Assembly (NCBI GenBank): GCA_024291935.2
Contig: CM044307.1
Coordinates: forward strand, 99,515,461 to 99,579,460
DNA length: 64,000 nt
Direction of reading: 5' to 3'
From: Okapia johnstoni
Taxonomy: Eukaryota > Chordata > Mammalia > Artiodactyla > Giraffidae
Made by a program: the position numbers and the translations under genes. Shown here piece by piece: positions 31,955 to 42,950 of the stretch. Below the pieces are notes generated by a model, which worked only from the letters and a program-made list of their open reading frames with translations, was not told the DNA's origin and ran no database searches. Positions within the stretch are counted from its first letter, which is position 1. Every line of letters starts with the position of its first letter.

Positions 31955-32135
31955 CTTCTTCACAATTCTGCCTCTCATTTGCCAGGTAACAATGGGAAAG
32001 TCCTTTCATTTTTCTATATTTCAGTATCCTTGTCTGCAGAAAGGAGATAGTGCTAATGCTAATCTTACAGAATTATGGGATTAAACTGTTTAATATATTT
32101 ACAGTGTCAGTACAAAGTACAAAGTAAAATCTCTT
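31955..32135 (+). repeat. MIR SINE
   Basis: 'aattctgcctctcatttgcc', 'gtaacaatgggaaagtcc', 'tttcagtatccttgtctgc' and 'cagaattatgggattaaac' follow the sense MIR order. A 19-A run (31931-31949) lies just upstream. Confidence 0.7.
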
Positions 32136-33614
32136 CTTTGGCTTCAATCACCCATTATTTCAGATGCTTAGAGATAAAAAAAGATGAACCATTTTGTAAG
32201 GCTTAAGAAGTTAACCAGGCTCTTCAGAGCAGTCATTTCAAAGCCTCTGCTGAATTTTTGGACATTTAAAGGGAAGCCCTGACCTGCATTGACAGCAGGA
32301 GCAATGGAGAGCTCAATTGCTCTGCATTAGGAAATGGAACTTAGTGTCATTATTTATGAGTTTATAACCGTATGTTTTTGCTCTTGTTCTGAAAGAGATA
32401 AGAGGAATGGGTTACATGGAATCACTAAATCTCATAGTGACCCAAGGGCAAGCAATAATAATAAATTTAAAGATGTTTTTGTCCTTCTGATGTAAAAACC
32501 TTAGTCATCTCCTCCAGACTTACAGTTCTATAGACACCTTAGTAAATATCCTTTCATTGTTTTAGTGTTTGCCTTTGATTTTTATTTTATGGTTGCAGTC
32601 ATTTGTTAAAGTCAAAGAATGGAGTGGAGACAGTGCCATAGCACAGGTAAAGGAACATAAATGGTAGTCAGAAATAGGGGGCCAGAGAAAAATGCTGTGG
32701 AATATCATCTGTAGCCTAACTCTGATATAGTCAAAGTTGATTCTAATGTTATCCACTAACATCCTGTGGTATCATTATCAGAAACTGTTAAAAAGTTTTT
32801 TTTATTGGATGACAGATGAGTGGCATTATACACCCATCTTTCATCTAAGGGTAGAAGACTCTCATGAATCTGGTATGCTTCTCCTAGCAATGGAGGAAGC
32901 TTCTAGACTATGGCTCAGTCTTGGATGTTTCCGTTCTTTCTCTTCAGGAGGTTGAGTATATGGTCAACCCAAGTAACTCCTGTCTGATTGTTCACAGAAT
33001 TTTCATTGATTCCCCTTCCCATCTTCAACCCCAAACCTCCTCTCTCTCCTTCCATCAGAAGATAATGAATTTCTCTTAGGCTGTTTCTTTGAAAACAAAA
33101 GATGAATGTCTCCCATTGGTTTATGTTCTCCTTGGTTCACACAGAGGAGAGGGGGCCTGATATCTATTAATTCAACATTTTTTACTTTTTACATAAGGGG
33201 GTAAGTTTATTGAAGTAAAATATGTCCAGTTTAAATATATGGTACACAGTAAAATATGTATCTGATCATAAGTATAATTTTTTTAATTTATAAAATATTT
33301 GCTACAAATAGTAGAGCATATTAACATGCCATTTACTTATTCTAAAGGGGGAAAAGTCACCTGCAAAAGAAATTTTATATGCTTTGGGTTAAACTTGCTT
33401 CACCCTTTTTAGGGAAATATTAGATAATAAAAAGCATGACTTCGATAACTGTCTTCACTAGTGATATTAAATATTATTCTCATATCCCTTTTCCTTCTTC
33501 CTTTCCCCCAAATTTGCTACATGTTTTGATGAAGGTCTTGTATTGTTCAAAGTACATAGCTTGGGGTCTCTAGAAAATTTTAGCTAACTTTCAATGGGCA
33601 ATTGATAAGTTTAC
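32136..33614. other. Unique DNA
   Basis: No gene or repeat recognised with confidence. 32200-32460 is low in simple sequence and contains a short inverted motif (gagcaat...attgctc), a candidate conserved non-coding block. 33180-33330 is AT-rich and may be a decayed LINE end. Confidence 0.45.
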
Positions 33615-33780
33615 GAATAATGCATTGTTTCATTTAATCTTTTTAAGGCCTTGTATAGATAATGAAAGTGAGGTTTGTATAGGTAAGGAAAGTGAGGTTT
33701 GGCAATTTCTCTAAAATCACAAGTCAGTGAAGACAGAACTAGGATCTCAATCCAGGTCTACATCCATATTAATGTTATAA
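33615..33780 (-). repeat. MIR SINE, antisense
   Basis: 'catttaatctttttaagg', 'gatcaatg'-type decay, 'aaagtgaggtttggcaattt', 'aaatcacaagtcagtg' and 'aggatctcaatccaggtc' correspond to antisense MIR. An imperfect 24-base tandem duplication (33653-33676, 33677-33700) has doubled part of the core. Confidence 0.65.
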
Positions 33781-33830
33781 TGATGCTTACAATAATAGCT
33801 TCTCATGAATGAAGCAATGATTATATAATT

Positions 33831-34006
33831 GTTAGGGACTTCCCTGATGGCTCACCAGTAAAGAATCTGCCTGCAATGCAGGAGATGTGGGTCAACCGAC
33901 TCCAGTATTCTTGCCTGGGAGAAATCCATGGACAGAAGAGCCTGGCAAGCCACAGCCCACGGGGTCCCAAAAGAGTTGAACATAACTGAGCAAGTAAACA
34001 ATACAG
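33831..34006 (+). mobile_element. Bov-tA SINE with internal deletion
   Basis: 'gggacttccctgatggctc', 'aagaatctgcctgcaatgc' then directly 'gactccagtattcttgcc': about 50 bases including the B box are missing. It ends 'gagttgaacataactgagc'. Flanking tataatt at 33824-33830 and 34007-34013 is a probable short target duplication. Confidence 0.9.
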
Positions 34007-34013
34007 TATAATT

Positions 34014-34160
34014 ACTATAATTTTGTAATTTGATCTTCAGAATGACCTTTGGAATAGGAATCATTCCTCCCATTTTAGTACAGTATGTACTTATCTTATT
34101 TGGTTTCAGCCAAAGCCAGTAAGTGTTAAAGCTATGAATTTAATCTGTATTCTTTAGTTT
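34014..34160 (-). repeat. MIR SINE, antisense
   Basis: 'gatcttcagaatgacctttgg', 'cattcctcccattttagtac' and 'taagtgttaaagctatg' match antisense MIR (complement of 'cctcatctgtaaaatgggataa'). It abuts the SINE at 33831-34006. Confidence 0.55.
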
Positions 34161-34989
34161 TCAAAGTTTTTCTTCAACTGCAGTTTGCACTTTTGTGCCT
34201 ACCTCCAATTCTTATCCTTTAACTCCTAAAGTCCTCCTTGGAAGCTATTGGTACCCTCTTCTGTTTCTGCTTCTTCCTTCTTCTCTGTTCTTGACACCAT
34301 CTTCAAGGTTCTTGTTTCACTAATGCTGCTCAAGTATTAGAAAGATGATTCCATTCATTAATTTCAGTTTATCAAACTATTATAAAGCTTCTGGCATTTA
34401 TTTGTTTGCCTCTGTTTTGAGCCTCTGCAAATCAGTATTTATTGTCTCTTGTAGAATAAAATAGATCATTTCATTGTAGGTAAAGTGGAAAGAATTTAAA
34501 GTCAAACAACTCACAGGTGAACACAGATTACTCCTGACCTACCAGTGTTTTCCAAGACTCATTCTCTGAGATTTTGAGGTATTATTTCATTTCTCAGGAA
34601 TCTCTCCCCTCAAAAGTGGAATGTTGATTAAACTTCTTTTTTTCATAAATCTTGATGCTACTAAGATCTTAAAAGAGTTAATATGGACATCTTCTTGCTT
34701 CATGACTATACTTTTGCTGCTTGAGGTGATATAAAGTTCCAATTTAAATAGGAAGCAGGAGAAGAAAAGTAATTTTACCCACATATAAAATTTATATTTA
34801 ATAAGGAAATACTAAGAATCCACTGTGTAAGGATGAAACGATTCCCCTCTCATAAAGGAGTTTTCATTACTGTAGGTGAGATAGGTGCACAAAATAATGA
34901 TAAAATTGATTTTTGTATATTGATAAAGTAATGGTGATGAGTATAATTTAGAAATTTTAAAAAGTGTTATTGGAATACAGAGAAGAGAT
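34161..34989. other. Unique DNA
   Basis: No recognisable gene. 34160-34330 is pyrimidine-rich and could be a decayed L2, not assignable. Confidence 0.45.
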
Positions 34990-35760
34990 TGCTGACTTCT
35001 CAAAGGGAGCAATGTGATGGAGAGTAGGAAAACCTTTTCAGAAGGAGATAGTGTTTCAGCTGGTTCCATGGGTTTTGAATTAATAATGGTAGATCTTCAG
35101 GAAGGCCATTACTAGCATAAGACAGAAACAGATCATAGAAGCAATAAATCAAGGGATCAGGAGCAATATTTTGCTGTAAATGAGAACTGAGGTGCATAAA
35201 AGGAAGTAATGGGAATAAAATTGGAAAAATATAATTTGGGAAATATTGAATACCAAGCAAAGACATTTAGGTTAGTTTGGTATTCAACAGAGAGCTATTG
35301 GAAATTTTGAATGAAAGACATATGGTCAGAATTGAGCTTCAGTAATATTACTCTGACAACAAAATCTAGTGTAGTTTGGAATGGGGAGATTCCAAATGAA
35401 GCAGGTTGGGAAACCAGGACAGAATTTGGGGGAAAGAATCATAGAAAGTAATGAAAATATTTGAATAAAAGGTGGAATTTAACAATAGAAAATTTCTATT
35501 GAGAAAAGAGAATCTAAATAAGTGCAAGGTATGAGAAGGAAATGAGCCTCAGAATCAGATCAAGTAGGACTTGGTCACTAATTGGAAATTGAAGGTGAAG
35601 AGAGAAAGGAGTCAAAGGTGGCTGAATTCTAGAAGCAGTACTAGCATTAAGGAAGCCAGACAAACAGAACTAGGGAAAGGGAATTGAGCTTGGTGTATAT
35701 TGAATCTGAGGTTTAAGTAGGATGTGCAAGTGAAAAAAAAATCTAAGAAAAATTGGAAAT
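34990..35760 (-). repeat. L2 LINE, antisense, long diverged copy
   Basis: 'gtgttattggaatacagag', 'cagaaggagatagtgtttc', 'gagctattggaaattttgaa', 'agtaatattactctgac' and 'ggtggctgaattctag' follow the reversed L2 3' region ('gccattggagggttttgagcag...tgacatgatctga'). It contains the left arm of the 63-base inverted repeat (35435-35497). Confidence 0.45.
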
Positions 35761-36183
35761 ATACTCTGGACTATGAATTTATTTGATGAAGAAAGAAGAA
35801 TATTCTCCTTTTAGTTTTTAAATTTATTTTTAGATAAACCTGCAGTTTCAGTTCAAAATAAGCCAATGTTTAGGAAAGGGAAGGAACAGAATAGTTTTGA
35901 AATTATCAGCTAGCTGATAGGTTCCATTTGAAAATACTTCAGAGATGTTTACAGTGTGTGTTTTCTATTCCTATGTCAGAGACATCTACTCTCTGAAATA
36001 TCTCTTGGGAGAGACTTTCAATTCATGTTTAAAACTGGAATGGTGAAGAAATGACCATTATAATTTTTATAATCTAAATCTCATCTGTTGTAATTTAGGA
36101 CTGTTTACACTCATTTTTAGAGAAATTTTCTATTGTTAAATTCCACCTTTTATTCAAATCTTTTCATTACTTTCTGTGATTCT
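35435..36183. repeat. 63-bp inverted repeat with 623-bp spacer
   Basis: Arms 35435-35497 and 36121-36183 are reverse complements with 61 of 63 positions identical by my manual alignment. The arms end abruptly on both sides. The left arm lies in L2-like sequence; the right arm has no L2 context around it, so it looks like a short inverted duplication of the left arm. Confidence 0.9.
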
Positions 36184-36979
36184 ATATCCATTTTTGCATT
36201 AATCAGTGTCATATTCATATTTTACTCTTGAGTTCAAATTTACTGAGATGTATTGCCTGGAATTTCCCATTATTCCTTGATATGTTTAAAAAATTTAAAT
36301 ATTTCTCTGTTTCATTGTATACTTCAACTTGGCACTACCTTGATGTCTGGTTGAAATAAGCTGATGTTTCAGAAATTTAATGAAGATATTAATGACAGAA
36401 CAGAGAACATTTCTTTTAACTTTTTTGTAATCTCAATCACTTGAAGGCAGAAATTAAAGATTACTTAGGAACAACTGAGGTATTATTTTGGGAATGTTCT
36501 TTTTGTTTACTTCTGACTTGAGACATAAATAAATCTTTTAAATCTTTAGTATACCAGGTTTCTCCTACTCTACATGTAGTTTTGTGGTATAAATATTTTT
36601 CTGCATTAGGAAAGAAATGTGGAAATTTTATCTGGAAATTAACCATAAAATATATCTATGTATAAAGAAAATCTAATCCCTTCAAAATATGTTAATAATT
36701 TACTTTTCTTTGGTTATAATATAGATGCCTCTCTGTAGCATGTGTGCAAATGTAAATTTTATCATAGATCATACTGTTTTGACATCATTTGTAATAATGC
36801 TGTTTATCCTTTCCCTTTTTTTATAGACTTATTTTTCACTTAAGTTCAGTGACATTGAATACTGATGGTTTTGTGCAACTCATTCCAAACAAGCTGGTGA
36901 ACATCTGGTTGACCTCTTTTCACTTTGCATAGCACTCAAAGAAAGTAGATCAATTCCCATGGCTTCATCCACTCTTTGA
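35761..36979. other. Unique DNA
   Basis: Apart from the right arm of the inverted repeat (36121-36183), I recognise nothing. AT-rich with no long open frames. Confidence 0.5.
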
Positions 36980-37540
36980 TAGTGACTCCCTAATTTTCTA
37001 TGTTTTATAGAAAGTACTTAGCCATCTCTGACTCTTATATTGATATATTCTGTCCATCTTATATCACAAATACTCTCTGTGCACTCCTCACTGAGCCCAT
37101 TGCTGCTACTCTTATAGACTGTGCTGTTACCATCACTTTATGGATTGTTGAAATCAGCTCCAAATTGATCCTGTTACTCTGTCTCACTTTATCTACCTTG
37201 CTCTGCTGAAGAATTGAAGACATAACACCTTTAGCATGTAGCTCTGAACATTCTTGCCACAAACTTTTTTCACAGCAGACTCAAATCCTCTCCCTGCCTA
37301 TCAGTATTACTCTTGATTGAAGAGAGTGTAACTTGGGTCTCTTGTCTCTATTCTCTTTCTGATGATCTTCCATATTCCTAAGGCATACTCTCACTCCCTT
37401 CTCTGCTTTATAATTCCTTACCCATTTAGCACAACTATCACCTCCTCTAGTTTTCTTTGATTCTTCTGTCAGAATAACTTTTTCTCTTCATCTCAGTTTC
37501 CGTAGACCTATGTGTGAATCTCCATTATGGAATTCAGTGT
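36980..37540 (+). repeat. L2 LINE, sense, diverged
   Basis: 'gctgctactcttatagactg', 'tgctgttaccatcactttatg', 'ttcacagcagactcaaatcc' and 'ccgtagacctatg' parallel the sense L2 region ('actattgcaatagcctcctaactggtctcc...'). Assignment is by order of weak matches. Confidence 0.4.
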
Positions 37541-37606
37541 GTTGTACTACAGGGGGTTAGTTTTCATACCTGGCTGATTATAGAATACAAAGAGTGTCAT
37601 GCAGAT

Positions 37607-37822
37607 GAGTGAAAAAGTGAAGGTTTAGTCCCTCAGTTGTGTCCAGCTCTTTGAACCCTATGGGCTGTAGCCCACCAGGCTCCTCTGTCCATGGAATTCT
37701 CCAAGTAAGAATACTGGAGTGGGTAACCAATTCCTTCTTCAGGGATCTTCCTGACTCAAGGATTGAGCCCAGGTCTCTTGCATTGCAGGCGTATTCTTTA
37801 CCATCTGAGCCACCAGGGAAGC
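37607..37822 (-). mobile_element. Bov-tA SINE, antisense
   Basis: Reversed full-length SINE: 'agtgaaaaagtgaagg', 'ctcctctgtccatggaattc', 'gaatactggagtgggtaacc', 'ccaggtctcttgcattgc', ending with the complement of 'ttccctggtggctcag'. The target duplication is not clear. Confidence 0.92.
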
Positions 37823-38196
37823 TGCTTCCTGCAAGGTAGATGTGCCTTATTTCCCTAGTCTTCAATGCCAAGTACAGCTTCAGAAATTAGTAGGTTTTCA
37901 ATCATTGTTTGAATCACTATTTCATTATATTGAGAGGTGTAGAAGAAACAACTGTCTCAAAGGAAGAGTGGAGAAACAGACCCAAGAGGATTAAAAGCTG
38001 TTGAACTTGCATTTTTTCACAGAAATATTACTATAACTAAGACAGATGTCATTAATGGGGTATGGAGAGTGAAGCACCAGCCCTTTGGAGGGCAAGCTGA
38101 ACTTGGGGAGGTGGCCCAGTAGCTGTGTGGTGGAGGAAACGGGTTTGATGAACAGCTAGCCAGACTAGACAAGATAGAGCAGGAGTGAGAGAGCAC
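37823..38196. other. Unique DNA
   Basis: Slightly richer in G+C between 38060 and 38190. No repeat or gene recognised. Confidence 0.5.
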
Positions 38197-38355
38197 ATGA
38201 GTGTGCCAGGCTCCTCTGACCATGGGATTTTCCAGGCAAAAATACTGGAGTGGGTTGCCATTTCCTTCTCTAGAGGATCTTCCCATCCCATGGATAGAAT
38301 CTGCATCTCCTGTATTGCAGGTGAATTCTTTACCACTGAGTCATTGGGGCAGCCC
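38197..38355 (-). mobile_element. Bov-tA SINE, antisense, lacking its 3' end
   Basis: Begins at 'gtgccaggctcctctgacc', so the BovB-like 3' tail is missing, and ends in the complement of the tRNA-like head ('gtattgcaggtgaattc', 'ggggcagcccc'). This is not the usual 5' truncation and implies a later deletion. Confidence 0.88.
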
Positions 38356-39164
38356 CACTGCCAATTAAATTCTTCATAAGTGCTAAAACTCAGCCCAGGG
38401 CAATTAACAAACTGTGGTTGGGTGAATCAGCATCCAAGTTTGCAGATGATGAAACACCAGACCCAAATTATTTTTCTTCAGGTTAAATAGTGACAAATAG
38501 CACTTTAGATTTAAAAACAATTTTTTTTGGTTAATTTCAGTGTTAGTTTCATTGTAAGGTACTTCTCCACACATCATATATACTTAAACATGGTATTATA
38601 GAATTTCATCTTTGTTTGTTTCATCTTCACAGTAGATCAGCAGTACGATTGAGGGTTCACATGTGGACCAGGGTCCTGTGAGATCCAGAAATGAAATGAA
38701 AGATGCTGTCCCTCTAAGTGGACTTCTTTATACCTTTATTGTTTGTGCTTCTCTGCCTTCAGTATGTCAACTTCAAGTTAAATTGTACACCAAGTAGCAC
38801 AGTAATTGGATTTGATGCCTGGAGGGGTGAACATCAATTAGTTACAAGTGTTCAAAAGGTTTCTGACTGGCAGGTTACATTATTCTTGTATGAGGATTTC
38901 AGATTGCTTTGAAGGCATTTTCAATAATGTCAACAGGTGGCAAAACTTTTAAAGGATTTTGCCACTTATCTTTTCCATCATTCCATTAGAGCCCTAGATT
39001 GATCTACAGTGTCTAATAAAGCCTGCTACTGGCCTCTGTGGAGTCAAAATTTTGTTCCTTTCTTTTCCCTCTGTTTCAATTTTTGCTGAAATTAATAATA
39101 TAACCAAGTGGAGGAAAGAACTTTAATCACTTACAAGGAAGGGCTCAAAAAGTCAAAGTGATTT
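38356..39164. other. Unique DNA, possibly conserved or exonic
   Basis: 38640-39060 lacks repeats and includes a strong splice acceptor, a 50-codon open stretch and AATAAA, annotated as a speculative terminal exon. An alternative is a conserved non-coding element. Confidence 0.4.
38763..39040 (+). other. Speculative terminal exon
   Basis: A long pyrimidine tract ending 'tctctgccttcag' (AG at 38761-38762) precedes an open stretch of 49 codons, in the only open frame, with stop TGA at 38910-38912. An AATAAA polyadenylation signal lies at 39014-39019, followed by GT/T-rich sequence. The predicted residues (for example NCTPSSTVIGFDAWRGEH) match no family I know. It could be the end of a lineage-specific transcript or chance. 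Confidence 0.18.
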
Positions 39165-39330
39165 ACGGCAGCTTCTCAAATTTTCATGTACATACAAATC
39201 ACCTGGGGATTTTGTAAAAATGTACATTATGATTCAATAGGTCTGAGAATCCCCTTGGAGTCTACATTTTTAATATATTCCCAGGTAGTGCTCATGTTGC
39301 AGATATATGGATCAAAATAGAAGTGACGAG
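39165..39330. repeat. MER5A DNA transposon relic
   Basis: 'cttctcaaattttcatgtac', 'aaatcacctggggattttg', 'gattcaataggtctgagaa' and 'ttcccaggtagtgctcatg' follow the MER5A order (hAT-Charlie, non-autonomous). Near-palindromic ends make orientation uncertain. Confidence 0.7.
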
Positions 39331-39629
39331 AAATTGTATCAGTGGCCTGCAAGACTAAAGGTTAGCCACAGGCTAAGACAGATCCACAAATTTAGGTCTC
39401 TCATTTTCTGATTAGTAGAATGATGTCTAGTGTATTGTTTAAAATATAAATGTTGTTAGATATCTGTGGGTTCACTAGTAGCTACTCCTAGTTGCTTAAT
39501 CTTAACCCTTGACAATGAACAAATTCTATTGGGAAGAACCAGTAGTCCTGGAATCTGGCCTGAGGAGCCTGGCTCTTAAGTTCCAGAGAATGAATGCAGC
39601 AAGTAAGAGATTTGGCATAATAATTTATT

Positions 39630-39760
39630 GCATAGTTGTCTTATTGCAGAGTCTCAGAGAAATGTGGCTCTAAGAACATTCCTGGCATATAACAGAGTGT
39701 CTGCCACTTATTTATTTATCAGCAAATGTTGAATGAATAAAAGAATGAAATAATCTCTAA
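39630..39760 (+). repeat. L2 LINE 3' end
   Basis: 'acattcctggcatataacag' and 'atcagcaaatgttgaatg' followed by 'aataaaagaatgaa' is the L2 3' end with its TGAA-type tail. Confidence 0.5.
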
Positions 39761-40423
39761 TTGTTAAAAGATGCTGAGAACTGGTGTCCTACACAGGTTT
39801 CAATAGGTTAATCTTCCTGGTAGATGCACTTTCCTCTGTATGCTGGTTGAAAGACTCTTACTAAACAAACATATTAGAAATGTCAAGAAGAATTCATCAA
39901 ACTGAAAACAGAATAGCTCAACTAGTAATAAGAAGTAATCAAATGGGAAAAGGTAACATACAGAATGAGGCAATAAGAAAAAATTCCAGCTAAGTAGAAA
40001 AATAGGTAAGAAGCATTGTATCTAGCACCAGTCATACATGGAATGTATTAAAGAGTGAATGAATGAAAAAACAGTTAAATTTTTTTCCCTCTACCTCTAA
40101 ATTGAATGCATGTTTTTAGGGAAGAAATGCTTTTTTTCTACAATAGAGAAAGCAAAAAATTTTGACTCTGGAAGTAATGTATGCGGTGTTGTGTCTATTA
40201 TCTTTGCTGAAAATTAGAAATTATACAGTCACAGGTAGCTTAAAAGGGAAACTTTCACTTATAGTAGCATTTGTCTAGGGCTGTCCAAACTGAATGTTGT
40301 GTTTTATCATTACAGGTTCAGATCACCTGGATCTGATAAAGAGCAGTGAATTTTGAGAGACTCTGAGATATCAGATTTTTACTTAAATTAAACGAAGACT
40401 TTTCTGAGCAATGAACAATTGAA
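39761..40423. other. Unique DNA with a faint L2 end
   Basis: A weak L2-like terminus occurs at 40000-40072 ('atctagcaccagtcatacat', 'gagtgaatgaatgaa'). The rest is unclassified. Confidence 0.45.
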
Positions 40424-40562
40424 TCTTTTTTTTTAATAATTTTTTTTTAGTACCAAAAGCATTTTGTATTGGGGTATAGCCAGTTAACAATGTTGTGATA
40501 GTTTCAGGTGAACAGTGAAGGGACTCAGTCATACATATACATTTAGCCATTCTCCACCATAT
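40424..40562 (-). mobile_element. L1 3' end, antisense
   Basis: A reversed poly-A block, then 'attttgtattggggtatagcc', 'agttaacaatgttgtgatag', 'tttcaggtgaacagtgaagg' and 'gactcagtcatacatatac', the complement of a ruminant L1 3' UTR. About 140 bases, 5'-truncated, low to moderate divergence. Confidence 0.8.
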
Positions 40563-40689
40563 TAATTGTGTTCAAACCTATGAGCTCATTTGAGTCACAA
40601 CTGAAGTACAGTTCTTAATTAGCATGACCACCATGAACTCACTCTTTCTCACACTTAACTCCTCCTGAAATGTTCCCTTGTACAGGCAG

Positions 40690-41050
40690 TTAACAACCTA
40701 TTGCAACAGATGTGCTTGCTCTCCCAAAATTCATAGGCTTAAATCCTAACCACTTAAGAGATGGTCAAAGGAGAAGAGACCTTGGGTAGGTGGTTAGGTC
40801 ATGAGGGCAGAGCTTTCATGAATGGAGTTAGTGCCCTTACAAAAGAGGCCACTGGTGAATCCCTGACCCCTTTCACCATGTGAGAGGCTGGGGATCTGCA
40901 ACCAGAAGCAGGCTCTCAAGAGAACTTAGCCATGCTGATGATTCTGCTCTTAGACTTCCTAGCCTCTAAAACTGTGAGGAACCAATTTCTTGCATAAATA
41001 TAGTCACGGAGCCGATGGCGTTATGTTATAACAGGCCAAACAAAGACACT
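40690..41050 (+). repeat. MLT1/MST-type MaLR LTR, sense
   Basis: 'ttaaatcctaaccac', 'ggtggttaggtcatgaggg', 'cagagctttcatgaatgg', 'agttagtgcccttacaaaag', 'caccatgtgagaggctggg', 'cctagcctctaaaactgtg' and 'gttatgttataacaggcc' follow ERVL-MaLR LTR order. It is a solo LTR with small indels. Confidence 0.82.
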
Positions 41051-41469
41051 AGCTACTTTTAAAGCTCTGATGGCCTTTGAGTTATTCTTTACCAGTCACT
41101 GAATTGACCTATTTCTGAAAGGTTGTATATTCATTAAGGAGGAAAACATGTTTCAAGTATCAATTAAGTTGACAATAGTCACATAGTCCCCTTCTATCCC
41201 CGATACAAGATGAATGATACCATTAGGACAAATCTAGGAGATATTTTAGGGGTTTTAAAAACGTAAACTCAACTTGAATGGCAAGAATGCACAAAGATTA
41301 TTTCCTCATTTTCTTCCAGTTAAACTATGAACTCTGATAGGAAAAGGGCACGGGAAATAAAGAGCAAACAACATGCATGGTACAGACAGCATGATTACAT
41401 ATTCTGGACATGATGGGCTTTGTTTTGTCTATGCCATATATATGAAACTGTTATCATGGGAGATGTTAG
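41051..41469. other. Unique DNA
   Basis: Nothing recognised in this interval. Confidence 0.5.
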
Positions 41470-42950
41470 ATTAGATATATCCATCCATTCATGGATCCAT
41501 CTATTCATTCAACAAATGTTTATTGACTACCTACTGGTTATCAAGCAATATTCTATATCCTGAGGGAATAGCAGTAAACAAAAGTGAAAACCCTTGCATT
41601 CTGTGTTTGTGTGTATAACTCAAAAATTTATAAAAATAAGTAAATTGTAGTATATTATACTGAATATATATAAAATGGGTATATATAGTGAATATATATA
41701 GACATATAATGATTATATACAGTGAATATAGTTTATTAAGAAAATATAATCAGAAAAGGAGGATGAGGAGTGCTGGGAATGTGGGTTGGGGAGAGTTGTA
41801 CTTATAAATGGAGGAGTCAGAGAAGGTCTGGTGGAGAAGGTATCACTGAAGAAGGTGAGGTGGTGAGACACATGTAAATCCAAGATCAGATGTCCAGGGA
41901 GGAGAAACTGCAGAGGTTTATGAGATGTGAATGTTCCTGCAGTGTTGAGGAAAGGGCAGTGTGGCTGTAGCACAGTGAACTAAAAGAAGAGGAGATGAGG
42001 TCAGAGAGGTAAGGTTAGAGAGTGAGGAGCAGATCCCGAAGAAAAAACAATCAGAGAAGAGGTATGGGAAGTGCTTTATGTATGTGTGTGTATGATGGTG
42101 CAATTATAAATCAGGTGGTGACAATATGTAATTTAAAATGTTTTGGCTTTGCTGTTGTTGCTGCTGCTAAGTCGCTGCAGTCGTGTCCGACTCTGTGCGA
42201 CCCCATACTGGAGTGGGTTGCCATTTCCTTCTCCAATGCATGAAAGTGAAAGTGAAGTCACTCAGTCATGTCTGACTCTTAGCGACCCCATGGACTGCAG
42301 CCCACCAGGCTCCTCTGTCCATGGGGTTTTCCAGGCAAGAGTATTGGAGTGGGGTGCCAGTGCCTTCTCCGGTTTTGGCTTTAAATTTGAGTAAAGTGGG
42401 GATATTTGGAAAGGTTTTGAGCAGAGGAAAGACATGGCCTCATGTTATTACAGAATAAATTTGATCATTGTGTTATGAATAAATTGGAATGATTATAGAA
42501 ATAGAGAAATGACTATTTTTAAAAATTTAGGTAAGAGAAAACTGTGAGTTAAACTAAGGGGATAGCAGAGGAGATAGTGAGAAGCAGTTGGATTTTGGAT
42601 GCATTTTGAAGGAAGAAATGGAGATATTTGTGATGGATCTGATGTGGGATATGAAAAAATTAAAGAAGTTAACTATAACTCTTAAGATTTGGAGACTTAC
42701 AAAGTGGAAGGCCAGGATGGAGATATAAGGTCAGAGGTCATCAGCTTACAGAGACAGGGTTTAAAGCCAGGAGACTAGATAAAAATAATCGTGATATAAA
42801 AAAGAAGAAGTCAAATTCTGAGTTCTGTGGGGCTTCATTGTCAACAGGTTGAGGAAATGAGCAGGAACCAGCAAAGAAACCTAGGAGAGGAGCTGTTAGT
42901 AAGACAAAAGAACAAGGAAACACAGTAATAGTCTCAGTGATAAGTTACTC
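41470..42950 (-). repeat. L2 LINE, antisense, long copy split by a SINE
   Basis: The left end is the reversed L2 terminus ('ctattcattcaacaaatg', 'tttattgactacctactgg', 'gaatagcagtaaacaaaag'), then 'agagaaggtctggtggag', 'gagatgaggtcagagagg', and beyond the SINE 'aaaggttttgagcagagg', 'aaagacatggcctcatg', 'ggtcatcagcttacagag'. This order is that of the L2 3' region reversed. A TA-rich patch with repeated 'agtgaatata' interrupts it at 41640-41735. Confidence 0.6.
42151..42372 (-). mobile_element. Ruminant SINE (SINE2-1/Bov-tA3-like), antisense
   Basis: 'gctgctgctaagtcgctgc', 'agtcgtgtccgactctgtgcg' and a partial second unit ('gaaagtgaagtcactcagtc', 'aagagtattggagtggggtg'). The target duplication ttttggcttt is exact at 42141-42150 and 42373-42382. 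The composite structure of a tRNA-less unit plus a second 3' unit is shared by young cattle copies. Confidence 0.93.

Noticed and set aside
36980..37540. Possible processed pseudogene
   Set aside because: Order of weak matches fits a diverged L2 better than any gene; no poly-A tail or target duplication.
10046..38355. Many short open frames of 60-100 codons sharing similar peptides
   Set aside because: All are translations of Bov-tA SINEs in various frames, with repeated peptides such as SSILAWKIPWT-like strings.
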